Assembly: GCA_036674765.1 (NCBI GenBank)
Contig: JARVKI010000115.1
Coordinates: forward strand, 62,001-126,000
DNA: 64,000 nucleotides
Direction: 5' to 3'
From: Seiridium cupressi
Lineage: Eukaryota > Ascomycota > Sordariomycetes > Amphisphaeriales > Sporocadaceae
Shown here: piece after piece, positions 1 to 11,100 of the stretch
Layout of the letters: each line of letters opens with the position of its first letter
Numbering within the stretch: the stretch's first letter is position 1
Translations under genes and position numbers: made by a program
The notes under the pieces: model-generated
The model's database searches: none
What the model was told of the DNA's origin: nothing
What the model saw: the letters and a program-made list of their open reading frames with translations, nothing else

Positions 1-1
1 T

Positions 2-571
2 GGGGGTCTCACCTGTGCCTCTGGTCAATGCACTTCGCGAGACTATCAATGCAAGACTGTCATAGGGGCTCTCACCACAGACAACAACACAGCGGCATGT
101 AGCTCGCAGGGCTGCCTTCTGTCCTGCTCCTCGTCTCGGCTCGGACCCAACACTTGCTATAGCTTGAATCAATATTTCCTCGACGGCACTCCCTGCCAAG
201 GTGGAGGCAAATGTAATAATGGCCAGTGTGAAGGATCTAACTTCACGAGCGAGGTGGGCAGTTGGTTCAACGACAACAAGAATATCGTCATACCCGTCGC
301 GTCGGTCGTCGGTGGTCTTCTCCTGCTGTCTATTAGCTGTTGCTGTTGGAACCGCATACGGCGAGGGCGCAAATCAAAGAAGCCTGTACTACGCCCGAAT
401 GCCGGTTGGAATGGAGGTCCGGCGTGGGCCGCAGCGAACATGGCGCGTCCGCCGCCGGCAGCAAACCCTAGAGGATCGAGCAATCGCCTTAGTCGTGCAC
501 CGCCGCCGGTGTATTCACCGTACCAAGGCGGTCAGGGTATATCACGTGTGCAGACTGCACGATACGCATAG
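2..571 (+). CDS. ADAM-type zinc metalloprotease, C-terminal part (5' partial)
   Basis: The frame is open from the window edge to the TAG at 569-571, about 189 residues. The first ~80 residues are dense in cysteine with short spacings, as in the disintegrin/cysteine-rich part of ADAM proteases. A single hydrophobic membrane segment follows (roughly residues 97-115, from IVIPVASVVGG to a CCCW cluster), then a basic stop-transfer stretch (RIRRGRKSKK) and a Pro/Ala/Gly-rich cytoplasmic tail. This order matches the C-terminal half of fungal ADAM proteases (ADM-A/ADM-B type), which are type I membrane zinc proteases. The catalytic domain with its HExxH site lies outside the window, so activity cannot be judged. 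The family assignment rests on domain order only. Another Cys-rich type I membrane protein is possible but less likely. Confidence 0.75.
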   Translation, partial: GGLTCASGQCTSRDYQCKTVIGALTTDNNTAACSSQGCLLSCSSSRLGPNTCYSLNQYFLDGTPCQGGGKCNNGQCEGSNFTSEVGSWFNDNKNIVIPVASVVGGLLLLSISCCCWNRIRRGRKSKKPVLRPNAGWNGGPAWAAANMARPPPAANPRGSSNRLSRAPPPVYSPYQGGQGISRVQTARYA

Positions 572-1517
572 AGCACCCACAGTTGGAGGCTTGAAAACCC
601 GAAGATAGCACCATTAAAGGGATAGATGTGTGGTTTGGAATTGTATGAAACGAAGAAACCGGATCCACAGGGTGACTAGGTTCTATGGGCATAAGGTTTG
701 AATCTCTATGATTCATCCAACGGCGTTCCCGGAGTTTGCAGTTACGGGAAAGATAAAGTCCCTTGATCGTTCGGCGTTGGCATTGTTGCATCATGGGGGT
801 TTTTTTTTTATATAGGCCCCCATAGTTCGGAGGATGTCTGGGAAGGGGTCACAGGTCTTGGGTAACCGCATCTCTTGGGAGGAACTTTTGAATTGGCACG
901 GATTACAGGTTTACAGGCTGGCATTGTTATGATACCGCCCAACAAGGGACCCAATTATATTATGTCTTACATCATTTAGTCAGTATTGTTTCGTCGGTTT
1001 GAATGCGAATATCGCACGCCGGCTTTATTGGCTGTCGACAGTGGCGTAATCAAAGCAGCAAAATGTAGCAGGAATCTGTTACGATTTGAACTAGCCTAGA
1101 TAGAGTATTGAGGCCATGTATAGCTTTAGGGCAAGAAAGGATACGTAGCACGTTGCCCCTGGACCATCGATCTGCTAGAGATATGGGGAATACCTCCCAA
1201 GTAAGCCCGTGACCGCGTTCATTCTGCAGTCCCTATCGACGCCATGGGGAGGACACACGCAATGGGCTCACCAAGAAAAATGGACTACGACATTATCAAG
1301 TGCGTTAGGCCCTGGCAGAAGCTCATGGTTCCCCTTGGTGGGAATACCATGTCCGCTTAGCGAAGCTCAGCTTATGCGGGAGATCAGCCCAAGGTCGCAC
1401 TGCGTGTGTTATACGCGAGCTGTCAGTAAAGAGATTTGGAGCTGCAGGGATGTATATGATTGAGTGTGTTTCGACGACCCAGGCACGTTGTCTCTGAGCC
1501 GCGGTCGTCGACTTGGA

Positions 1518-1549
1518 AACTGTGTGCGTGTGTGTGCGTGTGTGTAGCT
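1518..1549. repeat. GT/GC dinucleotide microsatellite
   Basis: An alternating run of gtgtgcgtgt units reads as an imperfect (GT)n tract interrupted by GC. It lies in intergenic DNA. A similar short run sits directly next to the MGE1 start codon (25219-25240). Confidence 0.8.
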
Positions 1550-2784
1550 CTATCGAGTTTGGTAGCTAGACGAAAGGAGCAATACAGCTGGCATGGATTG
1601 GTACATGGTAGTTGTGTGGCTTTCGATGGAATAGAGGATACAGTTCAACGGTCCTGACATTTCTCCCTTTAACCAGGCCAGATACCAAGGTCAACGCATT
1701 TGAAAGACTTGCGTTCTTTTCTTTTTCTTTTTCTCTTGTCTAGAAGTGCTTGCCTTAGCTGAGTAGTTATTTTTAGATGTTCTTTTTCTCAGACTGGGGT
1801 AAATCCAAAGTCCTAAGGAAATTATGGAAGAGGCGTGAGATGCGCAGCCCCTGACGCTGACATCGCTGGACTTTCAGTGGAGGCTGCTGAGGAACGGTTA
1901 TGAAATGTCCATTGCGCCTCAGCATCATAGTGGTCTCGGTTTCTTCAATCCATTTGCAAGCACAGAACACGCCCCGAATACCACGGAGGCTTTGCAGTAG
2001 ATAGACAATTTCAACATGGGTCTCGAACTCGACAGGCGCTTTGTTTAGGGGCGGCGCTGCGGAACGGCTCCAGGAAGCAATTTCAGGCAAGATAAATGGC
2101 CAATGTTGTTCATATGGAGAATGGGGTTGCATAAAGAGGGATTCCCGTTCAGACCGAAATTCCAGAAGATTCAGATAAGCATGAAATTATAATCACGTAT
2201 TGGTCAAGGATTTAATAATGCTTGTTTAATTCCTTATACTCCCCCTATACTGCGGATAAAAATAATAAAAAGATTGGATTCTGCTATGGTCGCCACAATA
2301 ACGAACCTGATATGCCATGCAGTTAGTATCGTAAAAGGTCCGTCGTTTATCACTTACCCTTTGTTCTCGAAAGACTTACGTAGACAGTCTGATCTTGAAT
2401 CAGTCTCACAATATGGATGCGGCCATTCATGCAGGCGCCCCCAAATTCTTACGATGTACGGAAATGTGAGTTGCTTTTTCTCCGGTTTTTGCACTAAGGG
2501 TTCGGATATGTGGGAGACTGCAATACTTTCGGACAAGGGGGCTGTAAACGCGGCAACGTCGGAGCTTCGTAACATTATATGAGCTGCAGTGACGTGTAAC
2601 TTTATTGACAAAGGTGGCAGTGGGTGGTCCTCGAGAGATTTCGGCAGTTCGCACGTAAATCCAGCTCCTAAGCGAAGGTATATTGCAAGCCACATTGTTC
2701 TCAAGCTACTCCACTCCGTGTATTGGCATATTGAAAAAGAAAATCTGCTTTATTTGCCCACGGACTTGTGCTTAGTCTTTGTAG

Positions 2785-3438
2785 ATGTATTTGGAAGCCG
2801 AGAACCAGGAGCCTCCAGACGGCGTGAGGCTGAGTCCAAGGAGCTTTCTCACTTTTCCCTTAGCAAAGCCTCGGGGACTGTACCTGCACTTCCGGGCCGG
2901 GTCGTCGCATGACTGCAGACGCAAGATGATCATGGTTTCTCGATGTGTCAGTCGACATGTCAAGAGGACCAGGAGGATGGCTGCGGTGATACCAGCGTGG
3001 GACCCATCCGTAAGCGCCGGGGCGTCTTCCGCAGCTGAGAATACTACACTACGCTACATAAGATTTCCTGGCAGCACAAGAGGAAGGAGTGGTCATCCTG
3101 TCCTCGATGCCGGAGATTTCGATCTACGCGGTGGTCTGTTCAAGGCTCTCGGTCAGATGACTTATCATATCTCGGGGAGTCGTGGCACGCATGACAGGCT
3201 GCATAGCTCCACTCTGTGTGCTGTAAAGAGCCTGGAGCAGCTGGGCATGGCCTTGATTGAGCATGGAAGCAGATCCGACGGCTCCATGTGGGAGAGAGAA
3301 TATGGCAACCCTAAGACAGCTGGACCCATCAGACTAATATGCATATTGAATTTCGACGCCTCGTATGCTGTGAGACACGAAAATAAGCAACAAGACTTCA
3401 CGACTCGAGTGCTCGAAAACGTCAATGCCGGTTTCTGA
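2785..3438 (+). CDS. hypothetical open frame, 217 aa, doubtful
   Basis: This is an ATG-to-stop frame of 217 codons in an otherwise empty stretch. The translation is basic in its N-terminal half (for example RHVKRTRRM), shows no signal peptide, membrane segment or motif I recognise, and lacks the low-complexity tail usual in fungal regulators. The opposite strand is also open for 93 codons over its 3' half, which weakens the case for either strand. It could be a small orphan gene, a fragment of a decayed gene, or chance. I include it because of its length only. Confidence 0.18.
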   Translation: MYLEAENQEPPDGVRLSPRSFLTFPLAKPRGLYLHFRAGSSHDCRRKMIMVSRCVSRHVKRTRRMAAVIPAWDPSVSAGASSAAENTTLRYIRFPGSTRGRSGHPVLDAGDFDLRGGLFKALGQMTYHISGSRGTHDRLHSSTLCAVKSLEQLGMALIEHGSRSDGSMWEREYGNPKTAGPIRLICILNFDASYAVRHENKQQDFTTRVLENVNAGF

Positions 3439-4296
3439 CTGGACAATTCGGTGATGCCACGCCGTGGGCTTTCCTGGATAAGGAATCAATATTGTGGCCG
3501 TTGAGGCCAAACCCTGCGCAAAGTAGTTCAATGCCTGGCTAGTGGGATGCAGAGTGAGCAATGAAAATAGTCGGCAGGCAGCCAATGGGTTGAATGCTCG
3601 CAGGACCCACGAGCCAGGAAAAGGCGGTTGTCTGTGTCCGTCCTCAGCCAGCGGCCGAAGCTGTCTTTTCTCCAGGGATCAGGAGCAAGCAGGAGCCGTT
3701 GCGCTACTGCACATGCGTGCGTGTATGACATCCATGCGCCGTCGAGTCCAGCGGCAGGCTGCGTCTGAGGACGGATATGAATCCAAACGCTGCGAGGCCA
3801 GGCCCCGGCGAATGCGAACGTTTTGGAAGCAGCCGAGTATAGCCTCGGGGACGTCACAAATCAGACGTGGTCGACGGCTCGGGTTGTGCGCCCCGCCCCC
3901 GCCGTTGGCTAGCAAGGCCCCTAGCGAGCATTTTATACTTTCTGTATACAGGATCGCTGACGGCTGATTAGTCGGACGGGGCGAGGACGCAGGCGATATT
4001 CGAATCCTAATGTCATTTCCCCAGGGTTCAGCATCATACCCGCTGTGGAACCACTCCCCACATTTTGACAGCTTCCCACGCACCCGCGGCACCCTCACCG
4101 TTAGTTTCTAGTCGCAAGCCACCACACAGTAACCGAAACTAGTCACGGGTGACCCAAGCTATCGGACAACCGCCAGCACAACTGACTCGCCCTTTGCTCT
4201 CACTACAATTCCTGGAGATGCAAAACCTGGTTCCTCCTCCGCCCGGAAATCCCACAGCGCTCTCCCTGCCTCTCCCTTTCCCTCTCTCTTCCTTCC

Positions 4297-5154
4297 ATGG
4301 CTTCAGTCCAGTATGGCGCCGTCCCCTTTGGCTACCAAACCAGCAACATGAGCGGATCCTCGAGGTCAGGAAACTATCAGCCACGGTCGTTCGGCCAGTT
4401 CCAGCACCAGCACCAGCAGCCGGCTGACACCTTCACGGCCGAGATGCGGGATCGGCAGGCGCGGGGCAAGGACCCGTACCAGGACCCCAAAGATTCATCG
4501 GACCCGAGCAACTGGGCAGCAAGACGCCGGTAAGAGCTCCGAGGCCAGGCGCAAACCTGGCGAACAGACTGTTTGGATTGGCCAAGTCTGCCATGATGAT
4601 CATCGGAACGTCATGACTAACCCAATGTTCTCAGTTCTAAGAAGGAGCCATTTGCCGTCGAGGAAAAGAGACACCAGGCCGCTCAGATCCTTGATAATCC
4701 CGAGCTTCTCATGATGAACGCACAGCGAGAAAACGATGTGAGTTATGGCTTTTCCCGGGAATTATCTGGCATATCAGTGCTCAGATCACTCGTGCTTTCA
4801 CATCAAGTTGGAAATGCATAGGCTACGACAACCTGGCACTCTTGTACGGCACATATATGTAACCCATTATTTTATATATCGAGACACTGTGACACCGCAT
4901 CCTTCAGCTGTGTCCTTGGAATTGCCCTTGGTCTTTCACAAAACATTTGCTGATAAGTCCTACAGTCCCTTCCAGCAACTCGCCTTCGCTATACACGCAT
5001 GCTCTGTGGCGTCGAAGAACCAGCACAACCTTCGAATCAGCAGCGCGGCTCCACCTCCAAAGCTCCGGTTCCTCACCACCACAGCAGCAAGAGCCGCACT
5101 CACACGCCAACGAAGCGCCATGGTAGTAGTGGTGGTGAACGCGCAACCAGGTAG
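4297..5154 (+). CDS. small conserved fungal protein, 174 aa, function unknown
   Basis: Proposed exons are 4297-4529, 4635-4737 and 4966-5154. Both introns have GT-AG ends and phases match across the joins (phase 2, then 0). The product begins with a Gln/His/Ser-rich segment that includes an imperfect CAG/CAC repeat around 4402-4422. It continues into a charged helical stretch (EEKRHQAAQILDNPELLMM) and then SLPATRLRYTRMLCGVEEPA, which resembles a conserved block I recall from uncharacterised Pezizomycotina proteins. The C-terminus is a basic Ser/His-rich tail. An ATG at 4327 (MSGSS) is an alternative start. The last codons overlap a possible splice donor (GTAGGT at 5151), so a further exon cannot be excluded. 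There is no enzymatic motif. Function is unknown. Confidence 0.6.
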
Positions 5155-6261
5155 GTGATGGCCTCCCCAATGGACGAGCAGGCGCGCCCCAACAAATCAT
5201 GGCGTGCAGCAAAGTCTTCCCTCGACCAGGGCCCAGCCTTTTTACATCTTTTGCGTCGGCCTGGTGGGTTTCTGCTTATGCGCGATTATATTTTGCGTTT
5301 CTGGGACGGCAAGCTCAAGTTAATATGATACCCAAAATAATGGTGGTTGGCTTTGGGATGGCATTTTGGAGACGAGAACAGAATCATGGCTATAACGCCT
5401 AGTCTTGAAGCTGCAGTCCCAGGCATCGTTGGGTGCGACATGACATGGGCGGCTCTTCGTGAATTTTCAAAGGGATTGGAACATTGATTTCGGTCGATGG
5501 CGTTGTGGGCTGTAGTCTCCCTCTGCAAGAGGAGATGATTGAATTTCCTGATTTTGAAAGTGTAATACTAGCACTGTTGGCGATCAAGTCTCACTGAAAT
5601 TGGTTATACATCACTAATGGTTTGACTTTAACATTGCACCCATTTGGCCATCTCAATCTGTGTTATTATTCTCGCTATATGGTTAGCATGCAAGCAGTCA
5701 CATCTAAAACATCGGTAGAGGACCATGGGCAACCACGACCGAAGGTTGACGGCATCATCCAAGATGGATTTGCCATTGCCTCAACGAAGACAGTCGAAAG
5801 GGGCCCCAACTGGTGATACTATGTGTTTCTCAACAACATCATATTTTCAGAAGCCATGAAATTCAGATACCTAGTTATATTGTGGAGTAGTCGGGTAGAC
5901 GTGAAACACAAAGGACGTCTATCACTTATTCAGGTGCGAGTTAGTGCATGATGTAAAGCCAGGGTATCTCTTTATTGCCTGGATTGGTCACTATTGTCAA
6001 AAGCAACGTCACAAGTTGGTGGGTTCCAGAACGACCAAATCAAACCCAAGTCAATTACAAAGCCTGTACAAACACCAGTGCCCATCTGTCCTTCGTTCCA
6101 GAAATTATAGTTCTGTTCGCATGCCAATCTGAGTGCGAGTGGGAACATGGAGGGACATTTGCCAGTAGATGAAACAAGTCATCTCGGAACCAAACGAAAA
6201 TCCGTATCCTTGCCTCGACCGTTCATAGCACCCTTCCACCTTGTTGGGAGTCACAATCATT
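5155..6261. other. intergenic region
   Basis: About 1.1 kb lies between the small conserved gene and the 3' end of YRA1, in tail-to-tail orientation. It contains only short frames and AT-rich patches. The part nearest 6261 is probably YRA1 3' untranslated sequence. Confidence 0.6.
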
Positions 6262-8071
6262 TTACTGCAAGATATTAGTGCCTTGTGCTTCTCATTGCTC
6301 AAGGATTGAGACATACCATGATATCATCCTCCATGGGAGCGTCTCCGTTGGTAGCTGGAGCAGCGGTACCCTCAGTGGCGTTCTCGTTCTGGTTGCCAGA
6401 TACGAAGTAATCAGCCATCTCACTGTCCAATTCCTCTGCAGACTTCTTGGCAGGGCGCGAGCTCTTGCCCCGGGGGGTTCGGCGGCGACCGCCACGCGCA
6501 GCACCTCCTGCGGCCGCATCTTTGGCAGCTGCCTCCTTCTTCTTGTTGGGAGCAGCCGACTTGGGTTGCGACTTGGGCTGAGAGATGCGTTCGGTTAGCG
6601 TCTTGGGTGCGGGCGCCATCTCAGCAGCCTTATCACCGCTGAGGATGATTTCGATCTTGATGGGCCGGCCATCGACGAGGAGTCCATTGAGCTGGTTGAA
6701 GGCTTTGGAAGCCCCATCCCGCTTGCTGAATGTGATAGTGGCGACGCCACGACTTGCGCCTCCAGGGCCATAGGCAAGCTCGAGACGCTTGATGGGACCG
6801 ACCGAAGTCAGGAAGTATTCCTATGGGCAAGAAATTTCAGGTTAGTGACTCGAAATGGTACGGATGGTTATATCGTTATCGCAGTCTTTTCGATCTTCGA
6901 ACATCGGCCGCGGGAGAACCAGCGAGGAAAGGCCTGCCAGGCCACCGGCAGAGAAGCACATGTTCAACAAGCACGCAGTGAGCGTTAGTAACCAAGTCAG
7001 CGATCAAGCGCATCTTGTGGTGGGTCAGAGAGGTCGCTGCCACCATCACCATCGTCATCACCACCATAAGCTGACCTGACACCTTTGAGCCAAGGGTAAC
7101 CATAATCGAACATCCAACAGCCATAATTCTCAAGCCAATGCGCAAGCCGTCAAGACGCACGTGTTCTGACTTGGAATAGTCCTAACCCTCAGCCCGCAAT
7201 ACAAGCAAGATCCATTCGTTGCCCCAGATTTTATCCTCGAGCATCGAATGGAGATAGCCAGACCGCTGGAGAGAAATCGTGTATTGACACACTCTCTGCG
7301 GGTTTGGAAGAAAAAGCTCCCTAGACGGGGTTTTTGATATGCTGCTGGTGCTCACTGCTGTGCTCATTGCAAGTCGGCGAAATATTGATGCGCAAGTAAT
7401 CAGACATTTTCAGCTTGAAAACCCGTCGCAGGGTTTGCTTATCTTTCAGCGCCATAGTCTACTTGCCCATACTGATATTCAATGCAAAGGGTGCCAAGCC
7501 TTGCAGAACTATGCAATATGTATATCGACAAGGACCTGCTCGACTCCCGACTACGTTGTGGTGCAAACTTGCATACAACGTGTCAAGGAAGGAGACCGGG
7601 CAACACGACAGCTTCCGATCGGCCACGTGTGAGACCCGTGGAATCGGGCAACACACTTTCTCTGGTCGATCCTTCGACGTAAAATTTTCGCGTGCGATAA
7701 GAAGGAGGATGTCGATGAAATTCCACCGGCGTGAAAGAGCCTTAATGGAAACATACCTTGATTTGTGACTCTGTCACATCCTTGGGCTAAGAAAAACATT
7801 AGTACCAGTTCTCGTTCAAATTCAAGGCTATGAAGAGGCTTACCAAGTTGCTTACGACAACCTTGCTGTCACCAGGACCCCCAGCGGCCTTGGCGGGGGC
7901 CTGCTTCGTTGCAGCCTGTGGCTTCTTGGAGTTCTTCTGGACACCGCCGACGGGAGCAGTGGTGGCAGGGCGACCTGAAGCGCGGCGTGCGGGGTTGCGA
8001 CCGCGACGACCACCAGCCTTACGCTGAGTGGAGACGATCTCGTCAAGCGACTGGTCAAGCTTGCCAGACAT
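6262..8071 (-). CDS. YRA1: THO/TREX mRNA-export adaptor, YRA1/ALY/Mlo3 family
   Basis: On the minus strand the exons are 8071-7844, 7786-7757, 6820-6317 and 6264-6262, giving 254 aa. The N-terminus MSGKLDQSLDEIV is the conserved UAP56/Sub2-binding box of ALY proteins. It is followed by an RGG/Lys-Ala-rich linker, one RRM at about residues 68-144 (RNP2 VVVSNL, RNP1 SRGVATITF), a basic Lys/Arg/Gly-rich region, and a C-terminal acidic box ending MEDDIM. ALY proteins bind mRNA and hand it to the export receptor Mex67 in the nucleus. Intron 2 is about 936 nt, far longer than its neighbours (about 50-125 nt), and unspliced it meets a TAA 12 nt past the donor. The last intron sits exactly before the stop, so the final coding exon is just TAA. 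The opposite-strand frames here are shadows. Confidence 0.88.
6821..7756 (-). promoter_or_regulatory. exceptionally long YRA1 intron, candidate autoregulatory element
   Basis: The intron interrupts the RRM between its first helix (TESQIK) and EYFLTS. The donor reads GTATGT and the acceptor CCATAG on the minus strand. It is about 936 nt, roughly ten times the other introns in this window. In Saccharomyces the orthologous YRA1 transcript also has an unusually large intron, through which Yra1 limits its own splicing and expression. The same role here is inference. Read-through gives a stop four codons past the donor, so retained transcripts would encode only the N-terminal tail without a complete RRM. 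Confidence 0.55.
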
Positions 8072-9147
8072 ATTGACGAAGTGTTGAGAATGTGGGAAGA
8101 TGGATGTTTAAGAGGGTATGACGATTCGGCGACAGTACGTCGGCTGGAATGCGCAAGTGTATGAAATTGGTGGGTATCCCCGAGGACTGGTGGAGTGCAA
8201 CGAAGAGTTTGCGCAAGTGGCAGGTATTAAAGTAGTAACGATGCGAAGTTACGCGGTCGCGGATGTAAAAGATTATGTGGTCGGTGGATGGCAAAAATGT
8301 ACGAAGAAATGCGTCAGGACTCGCGAGGCGTGACTGGCTGGAGCGGCGATGCAAGTTGGCTGATGCCGGAGAAATGAATACTGGCGAAAAATCTCCTTGT
8401 GAGGACACGCACAGAGAAGATGATCGGCGGCAAAGAAGTTGGTGATGTCGATTTCGTGGAGAAGTCGAGGAAATGGTTGAAAGCTGAAGCTGTTGGCAGG
8501 CGCAAAAGAGAAGGGGAGAGAACGTCGCGAAAAGCTGAGGAAGGCAACCGCAGGCAGAAAATGGGGCTGGCGAGCCACTTGGGAAAGTGGGTCGTCGCGT
8601 CAGGGGGGCATGCACTAGTCTCAGTCTAGCTTATCACTGTATCTGGCCTCTTGTCACGGACACAGCCACCTTGCAGCACAGCAGTTCGGTTTACTTGTCT
8701 GTTAGCATGAGGAAACGGTATGAGGAACAGGCCGGTCCTCAATGAGAGAGACATCAAGCTGCCTTCATCTTGCCATTACAGGTAATTTTCACACATGTAG
8801 AAACACGTGGCAGCGTAAATTGTACCATGTCATTTCCTATGGCAGGGAAGGGCTGTTGATATTCACTGACCACATCCTGTGTATGTGAACTTTTGTTCTC
8901 CATACATCTCCCAGCCGCACGCAAGCCATCTCTGGATCACATTACCAGTGATTGAACTTGCCCCGCAGAGCTGTCTAGGAAAAAGGCACGGCTATAGCGA
9001 GCCTCCCGAGCCTCTGCCACAACCATTCCCTGTTCGCTGCGCAATACTGCGCTCCCCTTGGCGAATTGGTATTTGGGAATATCTTAAGCTTCTGCACACA
9101 TCACAAATCGTCTGCGACTTCTCGAAGACACCCCTCCACTTCCATCC
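8072..9147. other. YRA1 upstream region
   Basis: About 1.1 kb lies between the YRA1 start and the 3' end of OST4. It probably holds the YRA1 promoter and leader. Minus-strand frames of up to 186 codons occur in the ~550 bases upstream of the YRA1 ATG, but they are Ser/His/Arg-rich and look like translated CT-rich leader rather than genes. Confidence 0.55.
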
Positions 9148-9336
9148 TCATGACTTTGCGACGCTCGACGACTTTCCAACCGCAGGGGCTTGTTGTACGG
9201 GCTTGGCAGCAGATGCCTTTTCTGCGAGAGCGCTGTCGGACGAGTTGACCTCAAAGAAGTGGTACAGGACAATCAAAACCATGGCGATCGAGCCAAGGAA
9301 GATGGCGAGACGATACAAATCGTCGTCGGAAATCAT
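9148..9336 (-). CDS. OST4: oligosaccharyltransferase subunit OST4, 62 aa
   Basis: The N-terminal 33 residues (MISDDDLYRLAIFLGSIAMV, then LIVLYHFFEVN) match the OST4 miniprotein nearly residue for residue as I know the family. They comprise a short lumenal start, a single transmembrane helix and a brief tail. OST4 stabilises the Ost3/Ost6-Stt3 subcomplex of the enzyme that transfers the preassembled glycan to asparagine in the ER membrane. The yeast protein is about 36 aa. Here a further ~28 residues rich in Ala/Ser/Lys (SSDSALAEKASAAK and onward) extend the cytosolic end. The single exon is preceded by a pyrimidine-rich leader. It is divergent from TMA46 (606 bp apart). Because it is so small and overlapped by a longer antisense frame, it is easily missed. 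Confidence 0.9.
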   Translation of the reverse strand: MISDDDLYRLAIFLGSIAMVLIVLYHFFEVNSSDSALAEKASAAKPVQQAPAVGKSSSVAKS

Positions 9337-9942
9337 TGTGAGTTGGCGAGATGATTTTGTCGGTTGGCAGTAGCTTATCGATCGTCGTTTTTCTGAGCGC
9401 TAGATTCGGAGAGTCGGTCAATGGATTACACAATGAACTTGAGAGTGGCAGACCTACCCGGAGTACAATTGGAGCGCTTTGATTGACAGGTGTGATGAGC
9501 TTCGTTGATGTTGGGAGGTGATTGCGCGGCTTGAGATGCGACCTTCTTAAGGCCAGCTGGAGCTTGAAATGGCGGACCGGAGTGCCGGGTAGCTGCGAGT
9601 ACGTATCTGTGGCTGAGACGTGGCGCAAGTTCTGTCCTCCTGGGGAGGTGCATTCTTTTTTTACTAGCAATCATGTGACGTAGTCTCTTCAGGCCCCTCC
9701 AGCGCCTTTAAGTGGATTTTCCAGGTCCTGCATCCCACTCCAGCCCCACACCGCACTAACAGCCCACCATTCGCACTGGAATGAGTTGAAACTTGCCTCA
9801 CTGAAGAGCCACCGAAATCTCGAGCTTTACTGCAAACCTTGTCCTAGCGGGCGACTACCTCCATATGACCTCGGCGAACCACGAGCGACCATTCGTCTTC
9901 CAGAACACCATCACATAGTATACCACTGCTTCACCAGACACC
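9337..9942. promoter_or_regulatory. divergent promoter region between OST4 and TMA46
   Basis: Both flanking genes start outward from this 606 bp segment, so it must hold both promoters or a shared bidirectional one. I see no clear TATA box. Pyrimidine-rich stretches precede both start codons. Confidence 0.5.
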
Positions 9943-11100
9943 ATGGCGCCCAAGGGTAAGGATGATGGAAAGGGCAAGAAGCCCGCCACGGGAAAGGTGC
10001 TTGACGACAAGACCTTTGGCATGAAGAACAAGAAGGGTGGAGCAGCACAAAGGCAGATCAAGCAGATCCAATCTTCCATGAGCAACAGTGCCGATGCGAA
10101 GAAGAAACAGGCCGCGCAGGAGCAAAAGGCCCGAGAGAGGAAGGCTGCCGAGGACGCCAGAGCCGAAGCCGCCTTGCTGCTCGCTAAGCCAGCACAAGTA
10201 CAAAAGGTTCCTTTCGGTGTCGACCCAAAGACCGTCGTATGCATATTTTATAAAAAGGGCGACTGCGAGAAGGGAAAGAAGTGCAAGTTCTCGCACGATC
10301 TTTCAGTGGAGCGCAAGACGGAGAAAATCAATCTTTACACCGACAACAGAGCTGAAGAGGAGGAGAATAAGAAGAAAGAAACATCCGATGACTGGGACGA
10401 GGAAAAGTTGCGGAAGGTCGTCTTGTCGAAGAAAGGCAATCAGCAAACCACCACCGACAAAGTCTGCAAGTTCTTCATCGATGCCATCGAAAATGGAAAA
10501 TACGGTTGGTTCTGGGTATGTCCGAACGGAGGTAACGACTGCAAATACAAACATGCTCTACCACCTGGGTAAGTCGCCGTCTATATTTATCGTGGAGAAC
10601 AATCATGCTAATACTCCTCCAGCTTTGTTCTCAAGACCAAAGAACAACGAGCTGCTGAGAAAGCCTTACTCGACAAGTCTCCTCTTAAAACCCTCACATT
10701 GGAAGAGTTCTTGGAATCAGAGAGGCACAAGCTTACTGGAACTTTGACACCTGTCACGCCTGAATCCTTTGCCAAATGGAAGAAAGAGCGCATGGACAAG
10801 AAGGCCGCAGAGGAGCAGGCTCGGAAGGCCAGGGAGGCCACTGGTCGTGCGCTCTTCGAGAGCGGTGACTGGCGATTCCAAGAAGAAGAAGAGGGTTCGG
10901 ATGATGATGACGATGGGGCCGGAGACGAGGATGATGCCGCGTGGAATTTGGAGAGGTTACGGAAGGAGACCGAAGCCTTACGAGAGAAGAAGGAAGCGGA
11001 ACGGTTGGCTGCTGTGGGAGGGTACACAGTTGATGCAAGCTCTGGGGCTAACCCAGCAGCTGACCTGACTGATCCTCCAGAGGTCAAAGACGTCGCCTGA
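9943..11100 (+). CDS. TMA46: translation machinery-associated zinc-finger protein TMA46 (ZC3H15/DFRP1 family)
   Basis: Exons 9943-10568 and 10623-11100 are joined by a 54 nt GT-AG intron at phase 2, giving 367 aa. The N-terminus is very basic (MAPKGKDDGKGKKPATGK), followed by a charged coiled segment. The first CCCH finger has C100, C108, C114 and H118. The second has C175, C193, C200 and H204. After it comes the family block LKTLTLEEFLESERHKL, then a predicted helical Lys/Glu region with an acidic patch (EEEEGSDDDDDGAGDEDD). This matches Tma46 and mammalian ZC3H15/DFRP1, which bind the GTPase Rbg1/DRG1 on ribosomes and assist translation elongation. The protein should be cytosolic and ribosome-associated. 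All eight zinc ligands are present. Confidence 0.93.

Larger units (their letters stand above)
572..4296. other. long intergenic region
   Basis: I see no convincing gene in these 3.7 kb. There is a (GT)n-like microsatellite at about 1520-1547, a CT-rich tract at about 1715-1740, and one longer open frame at 2785-3438, listed separately. Other frames are short, start at weak positions and contradict one another on both strands. The last ~300 bases (about 4000-4296) are pyrimidine-rich just before the next ATG, as in many fungal promoters and 5' leaders. Confidence 0.6.

Noticed and set aside
8055..8615. 186-codon minus-strand frame upstream of YRA1
   Set aside because: It overlaps the YRA1 ATG in another frame and its Ser/His/Pro/Arg composition reflects a pyrimidine-rich leader. 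No motif.
8879..9373. 164-codon plus-strand frame
   Set aside because: It is antisense to OST4, whose family match is far stronger, and has no recognisable content.
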